Assembly: GCA_963735495.1 (NCBI GenBank)
Contig: CAVTLG010000014.1
Location: 558,001 to 622,000 of the forward strand
From: CAVTLG01 sp963735495
GTDB taxonomy: Bacteria; Chloroflexota; Ktedonobacteria; Ktedonobacterales; Ktedonobacteraceae
Direction: 5' to 3'
Length of the DNA: 64,000 bases
The notes beneath the pieces were generated by a model. It searched no databases. It saw only the letters and a list, made by a program, of their open reading frames with translations, and was not told where the DNA came from. The position numbers and the translations under genes were made by a program. Positions 34,726 through 43,924 of the stretch are shown piece by piece; positions within the stretch are counted from its first letter, which is position 1; each line of letters opens with the position of its first letter.

Positions 34726-35196
34726 ATGACAGACACGTCGCCATCCAAACCGACAGGATTGCTAAAACTGGCGTTCACTCTGCCACGTTATCTGTACCGA
34801 TGGCACCTGGGTTGGCTGCTGGGGCATCGGTGTCTCATGATCACGCATAGAGGACGCAAGACCGGGAGCCTCCGGCAAACGGTGCTCGAAGTCGTTCACT
34901 ATGATCCCTCAACACAAGAGTGTATCGTGATGTCAGGCTACGGATCACAAAGTGATTGGTACCGCAATATTCAAGCCCATCCTGCCATCGAGGTGCAGGT
35001 CGGACATCAGCACTATACGCCCAGGCAGCGCCTGCTTTCTTCGGAAGAGGCTTTGCATGTGCTGGAGGAGTACCAGCGACACCATCCCTGGGGATTTCGT
35101 GAGTTGATGCACCTGATGGGATATGCCTATGATGCCACGCCTGAAGGACTGCGTCCTCTTAGCCAGCTCCTGCGAGGGGTCGCATGGCGTCCATAA
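34726..35196 (+). CDS. Deazaflavin (F420)-dependent nitroreductase family protein
   Basis: A 156-residue protein of the DDN/FDOR split-beta-barrel family; AGAAGGAGGAAGGCC precedes the ATG at 34726. Characteristic are LMITHRGRKTGSLRQTVLEV, VMSGYGSQSDWYRNIQAHP and the basic patch that holds the F420 phosphate tail. Members use reduced F420 to reduce nitro compounds, quinones or other electrophiles. Its place behind an FAD monooxygenase and next to TetR genes fits xenobiotic handling. F420 biosynthesis genes are not in the window. Confidence 0.87.
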   Translation: MTDTSPSKPTGLLKLAFTLPRYLYRWHLGWLLGHRCLMITHRGRKTGSLRQTVLEVVHYDPSTQECIVMSGYGSQSDWYRNIQAHPAIEVQVGHQHYTPRQRLLSSEEALHVLEEYQRHHPWGFRELMHLMGYAYDATPEGLRPLSQLLRGVAWRP

Positions 35197-35250
35197 GACC
35201 ATAAGCGCATGAAGAGGGAGTTCCAAAATGAAGAGGTGTCGGAGGTACGT

Positions 35251-35865
35251 ATGTCGCCCCGTCCAGATGTCAGCGAAGAACGCAAAAGCCAGATTCTGGA
35301 AGCCGCTATCGAGGTATTTGCCCGCCTGGGTTTTCACCAAAGTCGGATGGATGATATTGCCGGGCAGGCCGGTCTCTCGAAAGGAGCACTCTATCTGTAT
35401 TACAAAAGCAAGGATGCCATCATTGCGGCCCTGCTGAAATACGTGTTTACCCAGGAATTCAACCGGTTGCGAGAGGTGGTCGAAGCGGACCAGGAGGAGC
35501 CGATTGCTGAGCAACTACTGCTCCTCACTTGCCAATTCGCTTCAGTCATGAAGTGGATGACCAGACTGATGCCAATCGCCTTTGGGGTCTACGCGCTCGC
35601 CGGGCGTGACAAGGAGGTCCGTCAATTTCTCTAGGAGTACTTTCAAGCCTATCGAAGTGAACTGGCTCGCTTGATCCAGCGAGGAGTCGAGCGTGGTGAG
35701 TTCCACGCCGTGGATGCGCAGGCAACCGCGATCACGCTTGCAGCCCTCTATGAAGGGCTAGCGTTGCTCTATTTTGTGGATGCGCAGGCATTCCAGTGGG
35801 CTGAACAAGCTGAAGCCGCCGTGCGGTTGCTCCTCTCCGGGTTGCAACACTCATCCTCTCCCTGA
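35251..35865 (+). pseudogene. TetR/AcrR-family regulator interrupted by an in-frame amber codon
   Basis: With the ATG at 35251 (GTCGGAGGTACGT upstream) the gene would encode 204 residues. The helix-turn-helix is intact (ILEAAIEVFARLGFHQSRMD, IAGQAGLSKGALYLYYKSKD). After VRQFL a TAG (35632-35634) intervenes and the same frame goes on with EYFQAYRSELARLIQRGVER and a normal TetR C-terminus to the stop at 35865. One base change would restore the reading. The truncated 127-residue product could still bind DNA, but lacks part of the dimerisation domain. A sequencing error or recent nonsense mutation is most likely. Confidence 0.85.
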
Positions 35866-35889
35866 GCAGAAACTCCAGGATCTTTCCTT

Positions 35890-36204
35890 TTACTTGGTGT
35901 GTAACCGACATGAAGGCACATGTTGCGGATTCTCCCTCTTCTTGTGCACAAGAGACCGAGTTCTTGCCGAATCCGCAAGTATTCCGAGAAAGAGTGGTAT
36001 GAGAACTGCTCCTGATAGAAGGAGAAATCCATACACCTGCATTTGCGTGAGAGATGGACGTCTCCAGAGAAGCACTGCAAGCAGGAGCAATTCGCAGAGG
36101 AGCATTGCTCCGCTGACAGTAAGATAGGCATTTCGGAAGTGTTGTTGATTGTCTTGACATACTGGGGCAGTATAATGGGAGTCTAGCTTATTTCTCTTGT
36201 CCAT
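35890..36204 (-). CDS. Small two-helix membrane protein
   Basis: A 104-residue protein with AAGGAGAAATACTG before its ATG, so it is likely real. Two hydrophobic helices (about 28-48 and 57-78) are joined by a short basic loop (LLWRRPSLTQMQ), with polar tails on both sides. I recognise no family. It converges with the amber-interrupted tetR gene. Confidence 0.5.
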   Translation of the reverse strand: MDKRNKLDSHYTAPVCQDNQQHFRNAYLTVSGAMLLCELLLLAVLLWRRPSLTQMQVYGFLLLSGAVLIPLFLGILADSARTRSLVHKKRENPQHVPSCRLHTK

Positions 36205-36498
36205 CAGTATTTCTCCTTGAAGTGTGAATGGATGTGTCTTACAAAGACCTCACTGTACTCATAACTCATTTTCTCCCGTGCTCCATTAGGACAACAGGAC
36301 GCGTAATCCGCTACTTTGTCCGAGCAGTATCACAGGAGAAACGGAGGTTAACTGTGTGACCTGGTTTGCTATGTGTTTCGCGCGCGGTAAAATCAGTCCA
36401 ATGTCTTTGTCTATTTACTCGCATACTGCTTTGGGATCTGGACTGGAGAGAAAAACTATTATTTCATGCTGTGATTGCCAAGTTGGAATTGGGAACCA
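36205..36498. other. Intergenic
   Basis: No gene or clear signal. It must contain the promoter for the small membrane protein at 36204. Confidence 0.3.
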
Positions 36499-36660
36499 TT
36501 ACGCTTTTTGCTTGTCAATACTAAAGCAATAACCAACGCCTGTGATGGTCAGAAAAAGCGTGGATGAGCCGGGTCTGGTTCAATTTTTCGGCGTAGTTGA
36601 CCAATATAGACATGTAAGGAATACGTCTTTCCATAGGATGAAGGAGAAAGACTCCCTGGA
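36499..36660 (-). pseudogene. OmpR/KdpE-type response regulator, C-terminal remnant with frameshift
   Basis: On the minus strand the end of a winged-helix output domain is readable: SYGKTYSLHVYIGQLRRKIE, PDPAHPRFF, then, after loss of one base in a run of T, LTITGVGYCFSIDKQ and a TAA at 36501. The sequence HVYIGQLRRKIEPDP is typical of KdpE. The receiver domain and most of the winged helix are missing. Confidence 0.6.
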
Positions 36661-37516
36661 TCTATGGTCAATCTCAGAGAGAAAAAGCTATGAGCATGTG
36701 CGGCTTTCCACGTTTTTGCTCTTAGTAAAAGTGTGCATAGCCGCACTAAAGCACATAGAGAACCCATGGCAGCTCATTGCCGACTCGTCTATGTTCTTTG
36801 CTCATATGCTAAATATAAATATATATTTCCTAAAAGTCAATGTTTCTCTTTAAATCTCTCTATTTTTTTATTATGGATATATATGTTTTATACATAAGAA
36901 AGATGAATGTAAACACTTCTATGCTATCGTTTCTGTTCTTCTAGCTTCGCTGCTCTTTTCGGCTTCTGTGAGCCTCTCTCTCTTGATCGATGCCTTAAGG
37001 CAGCGCCTCTGGAGTCAGGAACAACGACGCTTACAAGACAAAAATTTGTGCAATATATCTATATCAGTATGACATGGTATCTGGATTTTGTCAAGAAAAA
37101 TGGAAAATTTATCAAGATTTTATCAATGAAATAGCTGAAAGCATCAAGATTTTATCAACAAAATGGTCGAAAAACTCAAGATTTGTGCAATATGCACAGA
37201 TATGTTGGGCGAATTTGTAACAGATTACCTCTATCACGACATCCACAAATTTTTTATACTTGTCTCATAAATGTGAAAGAACAGATTTATATTCCCAGGC
37301 ATTTACAGACAAATGTGCCGCAACCTATTCCTGGCAACGCATTTCTGCATGCATATGGGGTCATAATCTCTCAATGATGATCTTTCAGCTCCTCTTTCCC
37401 TGACATCTCTGGGAATAATCGCCAGATATCTACAACGCACTCGACGACGAGGGTTATATCGCATCTTGTATTTTGGTTAGGGACGTGCTACTGAACAGAT
37501 ACGGAGCGGTTGAATT
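36661..37516. other. AT-rich intergenic region with short direct repeats
   Basis: No gene is supported. ATCAAGATTTTATCAA occurs twice, at 37111-37126 and 37143-37158, and ATTTGTGCAATAT occurs near 37045 and 37180. TTATCAA(C/T) recurs and resembles the DnaA box TTATCCACA only loosely. The region presumably carries the promoter and operators of the antiporter operon. Confidence 0.45.
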
Positions 37517-38752
37517 ATGTCTGTTACCACCTTACTCATTTTACTCGCCTGTCTCCTTATTGCGGCAAAATTTGCAGGTTGGCTCTGTAATCGCATCCAT
37601 ATGCCCGCTGTTCTAGGACAGCTCCTGGTCGGTGTTGTAGCCGGGCCGTCCCTCCTTGGTTGGGTCCATATTGGTAGCGTGTTGGATGCGTTCTCTACCA
37701 TCGGCGTCATTCTCCTGATGTTTATTGCTGGCCTTGAGACAGATATGAAGCAAATGCGTGAGGTTGGACAGGCTGCCTTTACTGCTGCTTCGTTAGGGGT
37801 CGTACTCCCCTTTGTCGCTGGAACCGTGTTTGCCATGGAGCTTGGCTATAATCTCGCCGTGAGCCTCTTTCTTGGCACCGTCCTCACGGCCACGAGTGTG
37901 AGTATCTCTGCTCAGACGCTCAAGGATCTGGGTAAGTTGAAGACCAAAGAAGGCACAACCATCCTTGGTGCGGCGGTGATCGATGATGTGCTTGGCTTGA
38001 TTGTGCTTTCAATCATTCTGGCCTTTACACTGGGACAGAACCCGACCTGGTCTATTGTGAAGATGCTGCTGTACTTCCCAGTTGCTTATCTCGTGGGCCA
38101 TTATGGCTTTCCGGTGCTCTCGCGCTGGCTGCCAAAAATGTTAGCACTCGAAGCTCGTATCGGCCTGGTGTTAGCGCTTGTGCTGATCTATGCCTGGTCT
38201 GCACAGTCGCTGGGAAATGTCGCCGCTATCACAGGTGCCTATATCGCTGGTATCCTGGTCAATCGCACAGACATGCGCGACTGGGTGCATGATGGACTCT
38301 CGAAAATGGGCTATGCTTTCTTTGTGCCGCTCTTCTTTGTCTATGTCGGGATTCAAGCAAATTTTCAAGCTATCGCTACCGTACCGTTGCTACTGATGAT
38401 CGGTTTTGTGGCTATTGCTATTCTCACGAAGGTCCTTGGTTGCGCAACTGGCGCTTTCCTCTGCCGCTTCAAACCTCATGAAGCACTGACCGTCGGCGTC
38501 GGTATGATCTCGCGTGGTGAGGTGGCGCTGATTACTGCGACTATTGGTTTGCAAGCCGGGCTGATTCACGAATCTCTTTTCTCGATAGTTATTCTCATTT
38601 CGTTTATTACGACGCTGATTACGCCATTGTTGCTCAAATTGCTCTATATATTCCAGCCCGCTACCCCTGCGTTGTCAGCGTCAGAGCTGTCACCGGAGGC
38701 CGGAGGACAGGTTGCTCTATTGTCTGCCCAGGAGGAAAGTCATGTACTCTGA
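37517..38752 (+). CDS. CPA2-type cation:proton antiporter (KefB/NapA-like)
   Basis: A 411-residue membrane protein with 12-13 helices. Family marks are MPAVLGQLLVGVVAGPSLLG near the start, LLMFIAGLETDM, TATSVSISAQTL and GAAVIDDVLGLIVLSI; the adjacent Asp pair in VIDD is the ion-binding DD typical of electrogenic sodium/proton antiporters such as NapA. There is no C-terminal RCK domain, so it is unlike full KefB. The ribosome-binding site is weak (GGAGCGG). The end overlaps the next gene by 11 bases. Probably exchanges sodium or potassium for protons. Confidence 0.9.
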   Translation: MSVTTLLILLACLLIAAKFAGWLCNRIHMPAVLGQLLVGVVAGPSLLGWVHIGSVLDAFSTIGVILLMFIAGLETDMKQMREVGQAAFTAASLGVVLPFVAGTVFAMELGYNLAVSLFLGTVLTATSVSISAQTLKDLGKLKTKEGTTILGAAVIDDVLGLIVLSIILAFTLGQNPTWSIVKMLLYFPVAYLVGHYGFPVLSRWLPKMLALEARIGLVLALVLIYAWSAQSLGNVAAITGAYIAGILVNRTDMRDWVHDGLSKMGYAFFVPLFFVYVGIQANFQAIATVPLLLMIGFVAIAILTKVLGCATGAFLCRFKPHEALTVGVGMISRGEVALITATIGLQAGLIHESLFSIVILISFITTLITPLLLKLLYIFQPATPALSASELSPEAGGQVALLSAQEESHVL

Positions 38753-39320
38753 TCTGCTTGATACAGGCTATGCGTGTCTACGTCGTGGAAACCCGGAAGC
38801 TGCTCGCAGTCGCTTTCAACATGCCATTGACAGTGAGCCGACGCTCCCTCAAGGCTACTTCGCTCTGGCGCTTTCCTACTTAGATCAGGGCTTACAGCAG
38901 GAGACACGTGATGCTCTGGAGGCTGCGCTGCGTGTAGACCCAACCTATGTTCCAGCTCGCTCATATCTGGCTATCGAGTTATTCAAGATTTATGATATTA
39001 ATGGAGCACAAGATGCATTAGCACAGGCATTGCAAGACGAACCGGCGAATTTGCTGGCCCATATTAAATATGCTGAATACTACTATCGCTTAGGCTTTTA
39101 CAATCGCTCTGTCGAGATGCTTGAACGAGGGTTACGTGGACCTCACGGGGCCAATGAACATGTCGTCGCTCAGGCGCGGCAGTTTCTCTCCGAAGCTCGG
39201 CAGAAAAGTAAAAATATTATTTTGCGCGAACCACCCGACCCACGCCGTCTGCTGCGTCTCTTTTCCTGGCTTCGTGCCTGGAAAAACAAGCGCGTAGCCC
39301 ACAGTGTGCCGTCCAGTTAA
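38742..39320 (+). CDS. Tetratricopeptide-repeat protein
   Basis: A 192-residue soluble protein; the ATG at 38742 has CAGGAGGAAAGTC before it and lies inside the antiporter gene, so the two are coupled. Three to four TPR units are seen: ACLRRGNPEAARSRFQHAID, ALSYLDQGLQQETRDALEAA, DINGAQDALAQALQDEPANL and YYRLGFYNRSVEMLERGL. A basic tail (RRLLRLFSWLRAWKNKR) ends it. TPR proteins mediate protein contacts; a link with the antiporter is suggested only by the overlap. Confidence 0.82.
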   Translation: MYSDLLDTGYACLRRGNPEAARSRFQHAIDSEPTLPQGYFALALSYLDQGLQQETRDALEAALRVDPTYVPARSYLAIELFKIYDINGAQDALAQALQDEPANLLAHIKYAEYYYRLGFYNRSVEMLERGLRGPHGANEHVVAQARQFLSEARQKSKNIILREPPDPRRLLRLFSWLRAWKNKRVAHSVPSS

Positions 39321-39495
39321 TACTTTCTGCATTCAGATGAACAATGTGCTCCTGCATATTGCTAGCAACGAGCGCCGCTTTGCCGATTGGCTCATTGTGC
39401 AACAACGTTGCTAGGCGGAATTTTAAGAACGCGTTTCTGAATGCCTCTGGATAGAAGCTAGATTTTATTCTTTATTCATTGAGGAGGATGGTTTC

Positions 39496-41619
39496 ATGCT
39501 CGTATGGTTGCTCATCGGTTGTTTCTTCATACTGATGTTCGTACGTATTGGTTTACCTTTCGGCGTCAAATCCGAGGGTAAGGACGTTGCGAAGGTTGCG
39601 CTCACCTTCCGTGAGCGTGTGTTGATGCATCGCGTGGACATGTATGCACTCGGTGTGTTGCTCATTTTAGGCGCAGTTGGGCGCTGGTTCTCAACGCCGG
39701 TCGAAGTTGCCTTTATTCTCTTATCCCTTGCTATTGTCAATCTTCCCATGCGCTATACGTTTACTGTTGAAGGTATTGCGTGTAACAATGTGCTCTTTCG
39801 TCGTTGGAAAGAGTTTGAGTATGTCCGAGTCCATGGGGCGTATTTGACATTGATGCCACGTGGGGGGCATGCTCCTCTGAAGCTGGTCGTCACAACGTCC
39901 CGCCAGGCGGAGGTCCTGCCATATTTTCAGCGCTTCCTGCCCACGCGCCAGGAGTCTCTGCCGCCATGGTATAAGCGCATGCAAATGCCGCTCTGGTTGC
40001 GTCGGCGTCTCCCAACGATCCTGCTTGGATCAGTGCTGCTTCTGGGGACTATTTTGCTGGTGAGTGCTTGTGGCGAGGGTCCAGATCCCAGTGGTTTGAA
40101 CACTGCTAACCAGAAAAACTTGACGAGTGTCACCGCCAATGGGACGACCACGACCTCGCAGCAAGACCTGAATACCGCCAAAACAAACGAGCCATTTGCT
40201 TATAACCTGGCGTTACTGGTTGATGAGAATCGGCTGGGTATCAATTTCGTGTGGACGCTGGTCACAGGCTATCTGGTTATGTTCATGCAAGCGGGTTTCG
40301 CGCTCGTCGAAACTGGTCTTTGCCGGGGTAAAAATGCTGGTCACACCATGGCGATGAACTTCATGGTCTATGGTCTGGGCATGATCGGCTATTTCGTTGC
40401 TGGCTTTGCCTTCCAGTTTGGTGGTGTTGGTATTGTTGGCGTCCCGAACCTTGGCGGTCTTTCGGCGCTGACGAATGAGCTATCGATCACTATTGGCGGA
40501 CATTCCTGGGGTTTAGTTGGCTATAAAGGCTTCTTCCTCAGTGATGGCACCTATGATGTCGGTATTGCCGTGATGTTCCTTTTCCAGATGGTCTTTATGG
40601 ATACGACGGCGACTATTCCCACGGGCGCGATGGCTGAGCGCTGGAAATGGTCCGCTTTTTGTGTCTACAGTTTGTTCGTTTCCACGCTCGTGTATCCGAT
40701 CTATGGCAACTGGGCCTGGGGTGGTGGCTGGCTCTCGCAATTGGGGAACATTGGCCTGGGCAAAGGCTACATCGACTTTGCGGGTAGTGGCGTCGTCCAT
40801 GCCGTTGGTGGCTGGTGTGCTCTGGCTGGCGCTATCGTTATAGGTCCGCGCCTCGGTAAGTACAACCGCGATGGGAGCTCGAACACAATCCCAGGGCACA
40901 ATATGGTCTTCGCTCTACTTGGCTGCTTTATTCTGGCCTTTGGCTGGTTTGGTTTCAATCCTGGGAGCACATTGGGTGCGTCTACCAATGGGGACCTGCG
41001 CATTGGTATTATTGCGGTGGATACTATGCTGGCTGGTGCCTTTGGTTCCGTTGCTGCGATGATCTATACCTGGGTCTCTGGCGCGAAGAAGCCTGATATC
41101 GGCATGATGGGCAATGGCTTATTGGCAGGACTTGTGGCGATTACTGCTCCGAGTGGCTATGTGAGCCCTGTGAACGCCAGTATTATCGGTATCGTGGCTG
41201 GTATCCTCGTCGTTGTGGCTGCTGGCTTCATTGAGAAGGTCCTCAAGATCGATGATCCGGTAGGTGCTATTGCGGTTCATGGTGTGAACGGCTTGTGGGG
41301 GCAAATATCCGTTGGTCTCTTTGCTGATGGTCTTGCCAACTATGGCGGTTTACAGGTCAGAGGTCTGTTCTACGGAGACCCGAGCCAGCTTGTGGCGCAG
41401 ATTATTGGTGCTGTTGTCTGCTTTGTCTATGTCTTTGGTATCTCCTGGGTCTTCTTTACCCTCTACAAGAAGCTCTTTGGCTTGCGTGTCTCTGCGGAGA
41501 CTGAGTTGAAAGGTTTGGATATTCCTGAGATGGGTAGCCTTGGCTATAATCCTGATGCCGACCCCTATGTTCCTGATCTTGTCCCGGCGGCTTCCTCTGC
41601 TGGTGGAGGAGGCGAGTAG
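39496..41619 (+). CDS. amt: Ammonium transporter with an extra N-terminal membrane domain
   Basis: A 707-residue protein; GAGGAGG stands eight bases before the ATG. Residues about 1-175 are not part of Amt: two or more helices and a soluble stretch, YTFTVEGIACNNVLFRRWKE, then LTLMPRGGHAPLKLVV, like bacterial DUF5673/PH-type membrane domains. A hydrophobic stretch ending LLLGTILLVSACGE looks like the former Amt signal peptide, now internal. The Amt/Rh core (about 245-660) has GFALVETGLCRGKNAGH, the first pore His in GSGVVHAVGGWCAL and the second in AVHGVNGLWG. It imports ammonium across the membrane. No GlnK gene lies next to it. The frame is continuous, so the fusion is genuine in this sequence. 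Confidence 0.9.
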   Translation: MLVWLLIGCFFILMFVRIGLPFGVKSEGKDVAKVALTFRERVLMHRVDMYALGVLLILGAVGRWFSTPVEVAFILLSLAIVNLPMRYTFTVEGIACNNVLFRRWKEFEYVRVHGAYLTLMPRGGHAPLKLVVTTSRQAEVLPYFQRFLPTRQESLPPWYKRMQMPLWLRRRLPTILLGSVLLLGTILLVSACGEGPDPSGLNTANQKNLTSVTANGTTTTSQQDLNTAKTNEPFAYNLALLVDENRLGINFVWTLVTGYLVMFMQAGFALVETGLCRGKNAGHTMAMNFMVYGLGMIGYFVAGFAFQFGGVGIVGVPNLGGLSALTNELSITIGGHSWGLVGYKGFFLSDGTYDVGIAVMFLFQMVFMDTTATIPTGAMAERWKWSAFCVYSLFVSTLVYPIYGNWAWGGGWLSQLGNIGLGKGYIDFAGSGVVHAVGGWCALAGAIVIGPRLGKYNRDGSSNTIPGHNMVFALLGCFILAFGWFGFNPGSTLGASTNGDLRIGIIAVDTMLAGAFGSVAAMIYTWVSGAKKPDIGMMGNGLLAGLVAITAPSGYVSPVNASIIGIVAGILVVVAAGFIEKVLKIDDPVGAIAVHGVNGLWGQISVGLFADGLANYGGLQVRGLFYGDPSQLVAQIIGAVVCFVYVFGISWVFFTLYKKLFGLRVSAETELKGLDIPEMGSLGYNPDADPYVPDLVPAASSAGGGGE

Positions 41620-41628
41620 CTTTGTTTC

Positions 41629-41656
41629 AACGCCAGGATGGATAGTTCCTGGCGTT
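41629..41656 (+). terminator. Hairpin after amt
   Basis: A 10-bp stem, AACGCCAGGA and TCCTGGCGTT, with an eight-base loop, 10 bases past the amt stop; only a weak pyrimidine run follows. Confidence 0.55.
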
Positions 41657-41680
41657 CCTTCTGGTTCGAGATGAGAAACT

Positions 41681-41720
41681 GCGCTCTTCAGGATATCTTC
41701 TCTCTGAAGAGTGCTTTTTA
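41681..41720 (+). terminator. Intrinsic terminator after amt
   Basis: An 11-bp stem with one wobble (41681-41691 with 41704-41714), 12-base loop, followed by TTTTTATT. It is the stronger of the two hairpins after amt. Confidence 0.75.
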
Positions 41721-41751
41721 TTAAGAAGCATCTCCCTCTTGTGTTGGATTC

Positions 41752-41808
41752 GATGTTCGTGTACCGTCCTCCCAACGAGAGCCATCAAGAATACGGTACA
41801 CGAACATC
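41752..41808. repeat. Perfect 16-bp inverted repeat after the molybdoenzyme operon
   Basis: GATGTTCGTGTACCGT at 41752-41767 is the exact reverse complement of 41793-41808, with a 25-base loop. It begins one base after the stop of the large-subunit gene on the minus strand. No T-run follows, so it may protect the 3' end of the messenger or mark a binding or recombination site. Confidence 0.75.
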
Positions 41809-41809
41809 T

Positions 41810-43924
41810 CTAGTGAGGGAGCGAGGCGAGCAGCTTATCAGGTGAGAGAGGAAGGTCGCGAACACGAATGCCTGTCGCATGGTAGACGGCATTGGCAATT
41901 GCTGCCGCAGTACCAACGATGCCAATCTCGCCAATCCCCTTGGCACCGACAGGGTTGACGTAGGGATCAACCTCATCAATCCATTGGACCGCGACAGCTC
42001 CCACATCGGCATTTGTCGCAATATGGTACTCCGCAAAATCGTGGTTGACATACTCTCCAAAGCGTGGGTCCATCACACTCTGCTCGTGGAGCGCCATTGA
42101 GAGGCCCATCGTCATGCCGCCCAGGAACTGCGAACGTGCGGTTTTGGCGTTAATGATACGGCCAGCGGCAAACACACCGAGCATACGTGGCACACGAATT
42201 TCGCCTGTATCCATATGAACGCGGACCTCGGCGAACTGCGCACCAAAAGAATGCATCGCATACTGGCCCGCATAGGGACTGCGCCCCAGCCCACCTCCCA
42301 CTTCCAGGCCTCCCTCCGGCAGCCTCCCTCCCAGTTCGCCATACAATTTGGCGCGGAACTTCTGAGCGGCATCCATGATCGCCGATCCCCAGGAGGCCGT
42401 ACCAGCAGAGCCACCAGCGAGCCCAGCCATCGGGAGATTGCTATCGCCAATCTCTAGATGGATCTGTTCCAGAGGAACTTCAAGTGCATCAGCAGCGATC
42501 TGTGCCAGAATCGTCCAGGCCCCTGTTCCGATATCCGAGGCATCGATGAGCACACGATAGTGATCAGCGCGTTCTGCACGGATGCTGGCTGTTGAGGGGA
42601 AAAACACGACGGGAAAGGTTGAAGAAGCCACTCCAGTTCCAATGAGCCAGCGCCCCTCCCGCCGTGTTCCGGGCTGACGTGAGTGCTGCTGCCAACCAAA
42701 GGCTTCAGCTCCCTGGCGAAGACAGGCGACAAGGTTGCGACTACTGAAGGGCAGACCAGATTCGGGATCGACTGCTGTATCATTCTTGATACGCAACTCG
42801 ATAGGATCGATACCGCACGCCTGCGCGAGCTCATCGATGGCCGATTCGAGAGCAAACATCCCTGGGCACTCGCCCGGAGCACGCATAAAGGTGGGGATCG
42901 GCACATCGAGACGCGCCAATCTATGTGTCGTGCGGCGATGCGGCGCAGCATACAGCATGCGTGTGGCGCTCGCGGTCGGCTCAGCAAACTCATGAATCGT
43001 GCCAGTCTGTTCCACAACCTCATGAGAGATAGCCGTGAGCCGCCCATCCTGCTCGGCTCCCAGGCGCACATGCTGGATCGTCGGTGTGCGATAGCCGACC
43101 ACCGCAAACATCTGCTGACGCGTCAGGGCCATCTTCACCGGTCTTCCCTTTATCAGCTGGGCTGCCATGATCGTCAGAATAAAATGCGAATTACCACCTT
43201 TAGAGCCAAAACCTCCTCCAACGAAGGCGGAGATCACGCGTACACGTTCAGGTGGGAGATTGAAGGCTTTGGCGGCAATACTCTGAACGGCATGAGGTCC
43301 CTGGTTTGAGTCGTAGAGCGTCAGACTCTCATCTTTCCAGATCGCGATCGTCGCATGAGGTTCCATGGCATTATGATGATACGCGGGCGTGGTGTAGGTT
43401 TGATCCAATTGGGCAGGAGCAGACGAGAGAGCAGCCTCGACATCGCCATGCTCAGTGTCCGTAGCCGTGCCAGCAACGAGTGCTTGCGGCTTCACAAGAT
43501 CAGCGCGATCGGCACGCAATTCAGCATCGTGAGGCAACGCTTCATACTGGATAGCGAGGAGTTCAGCGGCCCGGCGCGCGTTCTCCAGGGTCTCTGCCAC
43601 AACCACCGCAATGAATTGTCCGCGATAGGCGACACGATCCGATTGCAGCACCGCCAGATCATTATTGGGGCCAAGGAGTCCAACCGGAGCAACCTTTGGA
43701 GCATTCTCATGAGTAATCAACCCAAGGAAGCCGGGCACGGTATGGGCATGGGTCGCATCAATAGCAACGACGCGGCCCTTTGCAATCGTACTTTGCACTG
43801 GAAAAGCGTACACCACATCCTCAAACTGATACTCAAAGGCATAGGTAGCGGTCCCCGTCACCTTCTTGGGTCCATCAAGACGGCTGATCGGTGCACCAAT
43901 CGTGGGTTTGGTCGCCTGGATCAT
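41810..43924 (-). CDS. Molybdopterin-binding subunit of aldehyde/xanthine oxidoreductase (PaoC-like)
   Basis: A 704-residue catalytic subunit of the xanthine oxidase family. The N-terminal ald_Xan_dh hammerhead is at about 20-130. The Mo-cofactor region shows GGGFGSKGGNSHF, MRAPGECPGMFALESAIDEL, GTGAWTILAQIAADAL, GGSAGTASWGSA and near the end GAKGIGEIG, whose Glu is the catalytic base. The RAPGE form and lengths fit PaoC/YagR aldehyde oxidoreductase better than CO dehydrogenase, which has AYRCSFR. Its ATG overlaps the FAD-subunit stop (ATGA). It would oxidise an aldehyde or heterocycle; substrate unknown. Confidence 0.88.
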   Translation of the reverse strand: MIQATKPTIGAPISRLDGPKKVTGTATYAFEYQFEDVVYAFPVQSTIAKGRVVAIDATHAHTVPGFLGLITHENAPKVAPVGLLGPNNDLAVLQSDRVAYRGQFIAVVVAETLENARRAAELLAIQYEALPHDAELRADRADLVKPQALVAGTATDTEHGDVEAALSSAPAQLDQTYTTPAYHHNAMEPHATIAIWKDESLTLYDSNQGPHAVQSIAAKAFNLPPERVRVISAFVGGGFGSKGGNSHFILTIMAAQLIKGRPVKMALTRQQMFAVVGYRTPTIQHVRLGAEQDGRLTAISHEVVEQTGTIHEFAEPTASATRMLYAAPHRRTTHRLARLDVPIPTFMRAPGECPGMFALESAIDELAQACGIDPIELRIKNDTAVDPESGLPFSSRNLVACLRQGAEAFGWQQHSRQPGTRREGRWLIGTGVASSTFPVVFFPSTASIRAERADHYRVLIDASDIGTGAWTILAQIAADALEVPLEQIHLEIGDSNLPMAGLAGGSAGTASWGSAIMDAAQKFRAKLYGELGGRLPEGGLEVGGGLGRSPYAGQYAMHSFGAQFAEVRVHMDTGEIRVPRMLGVFAAGRIINAKTARSQFLGGMTMGLSMALHEQSVMDPRFGEYVNHDFAEYHIATNADVGAVAVQWIDEVDPYVNPVGAKGIGEIGIVGTAAAIANAVYHATGIRVRDLPLSPDKLLASLPH

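Noticed and set aside
36908..37078. Frame resembling a small membrane peptide (VLLASLLFSASVSLSLLIDA) like KdpF
   Set aside because: No start codon or ribosome-binding site exists in frame and the similarity is only hydrophobicity; its position near the KdpE remnant is suggestive but not enough.
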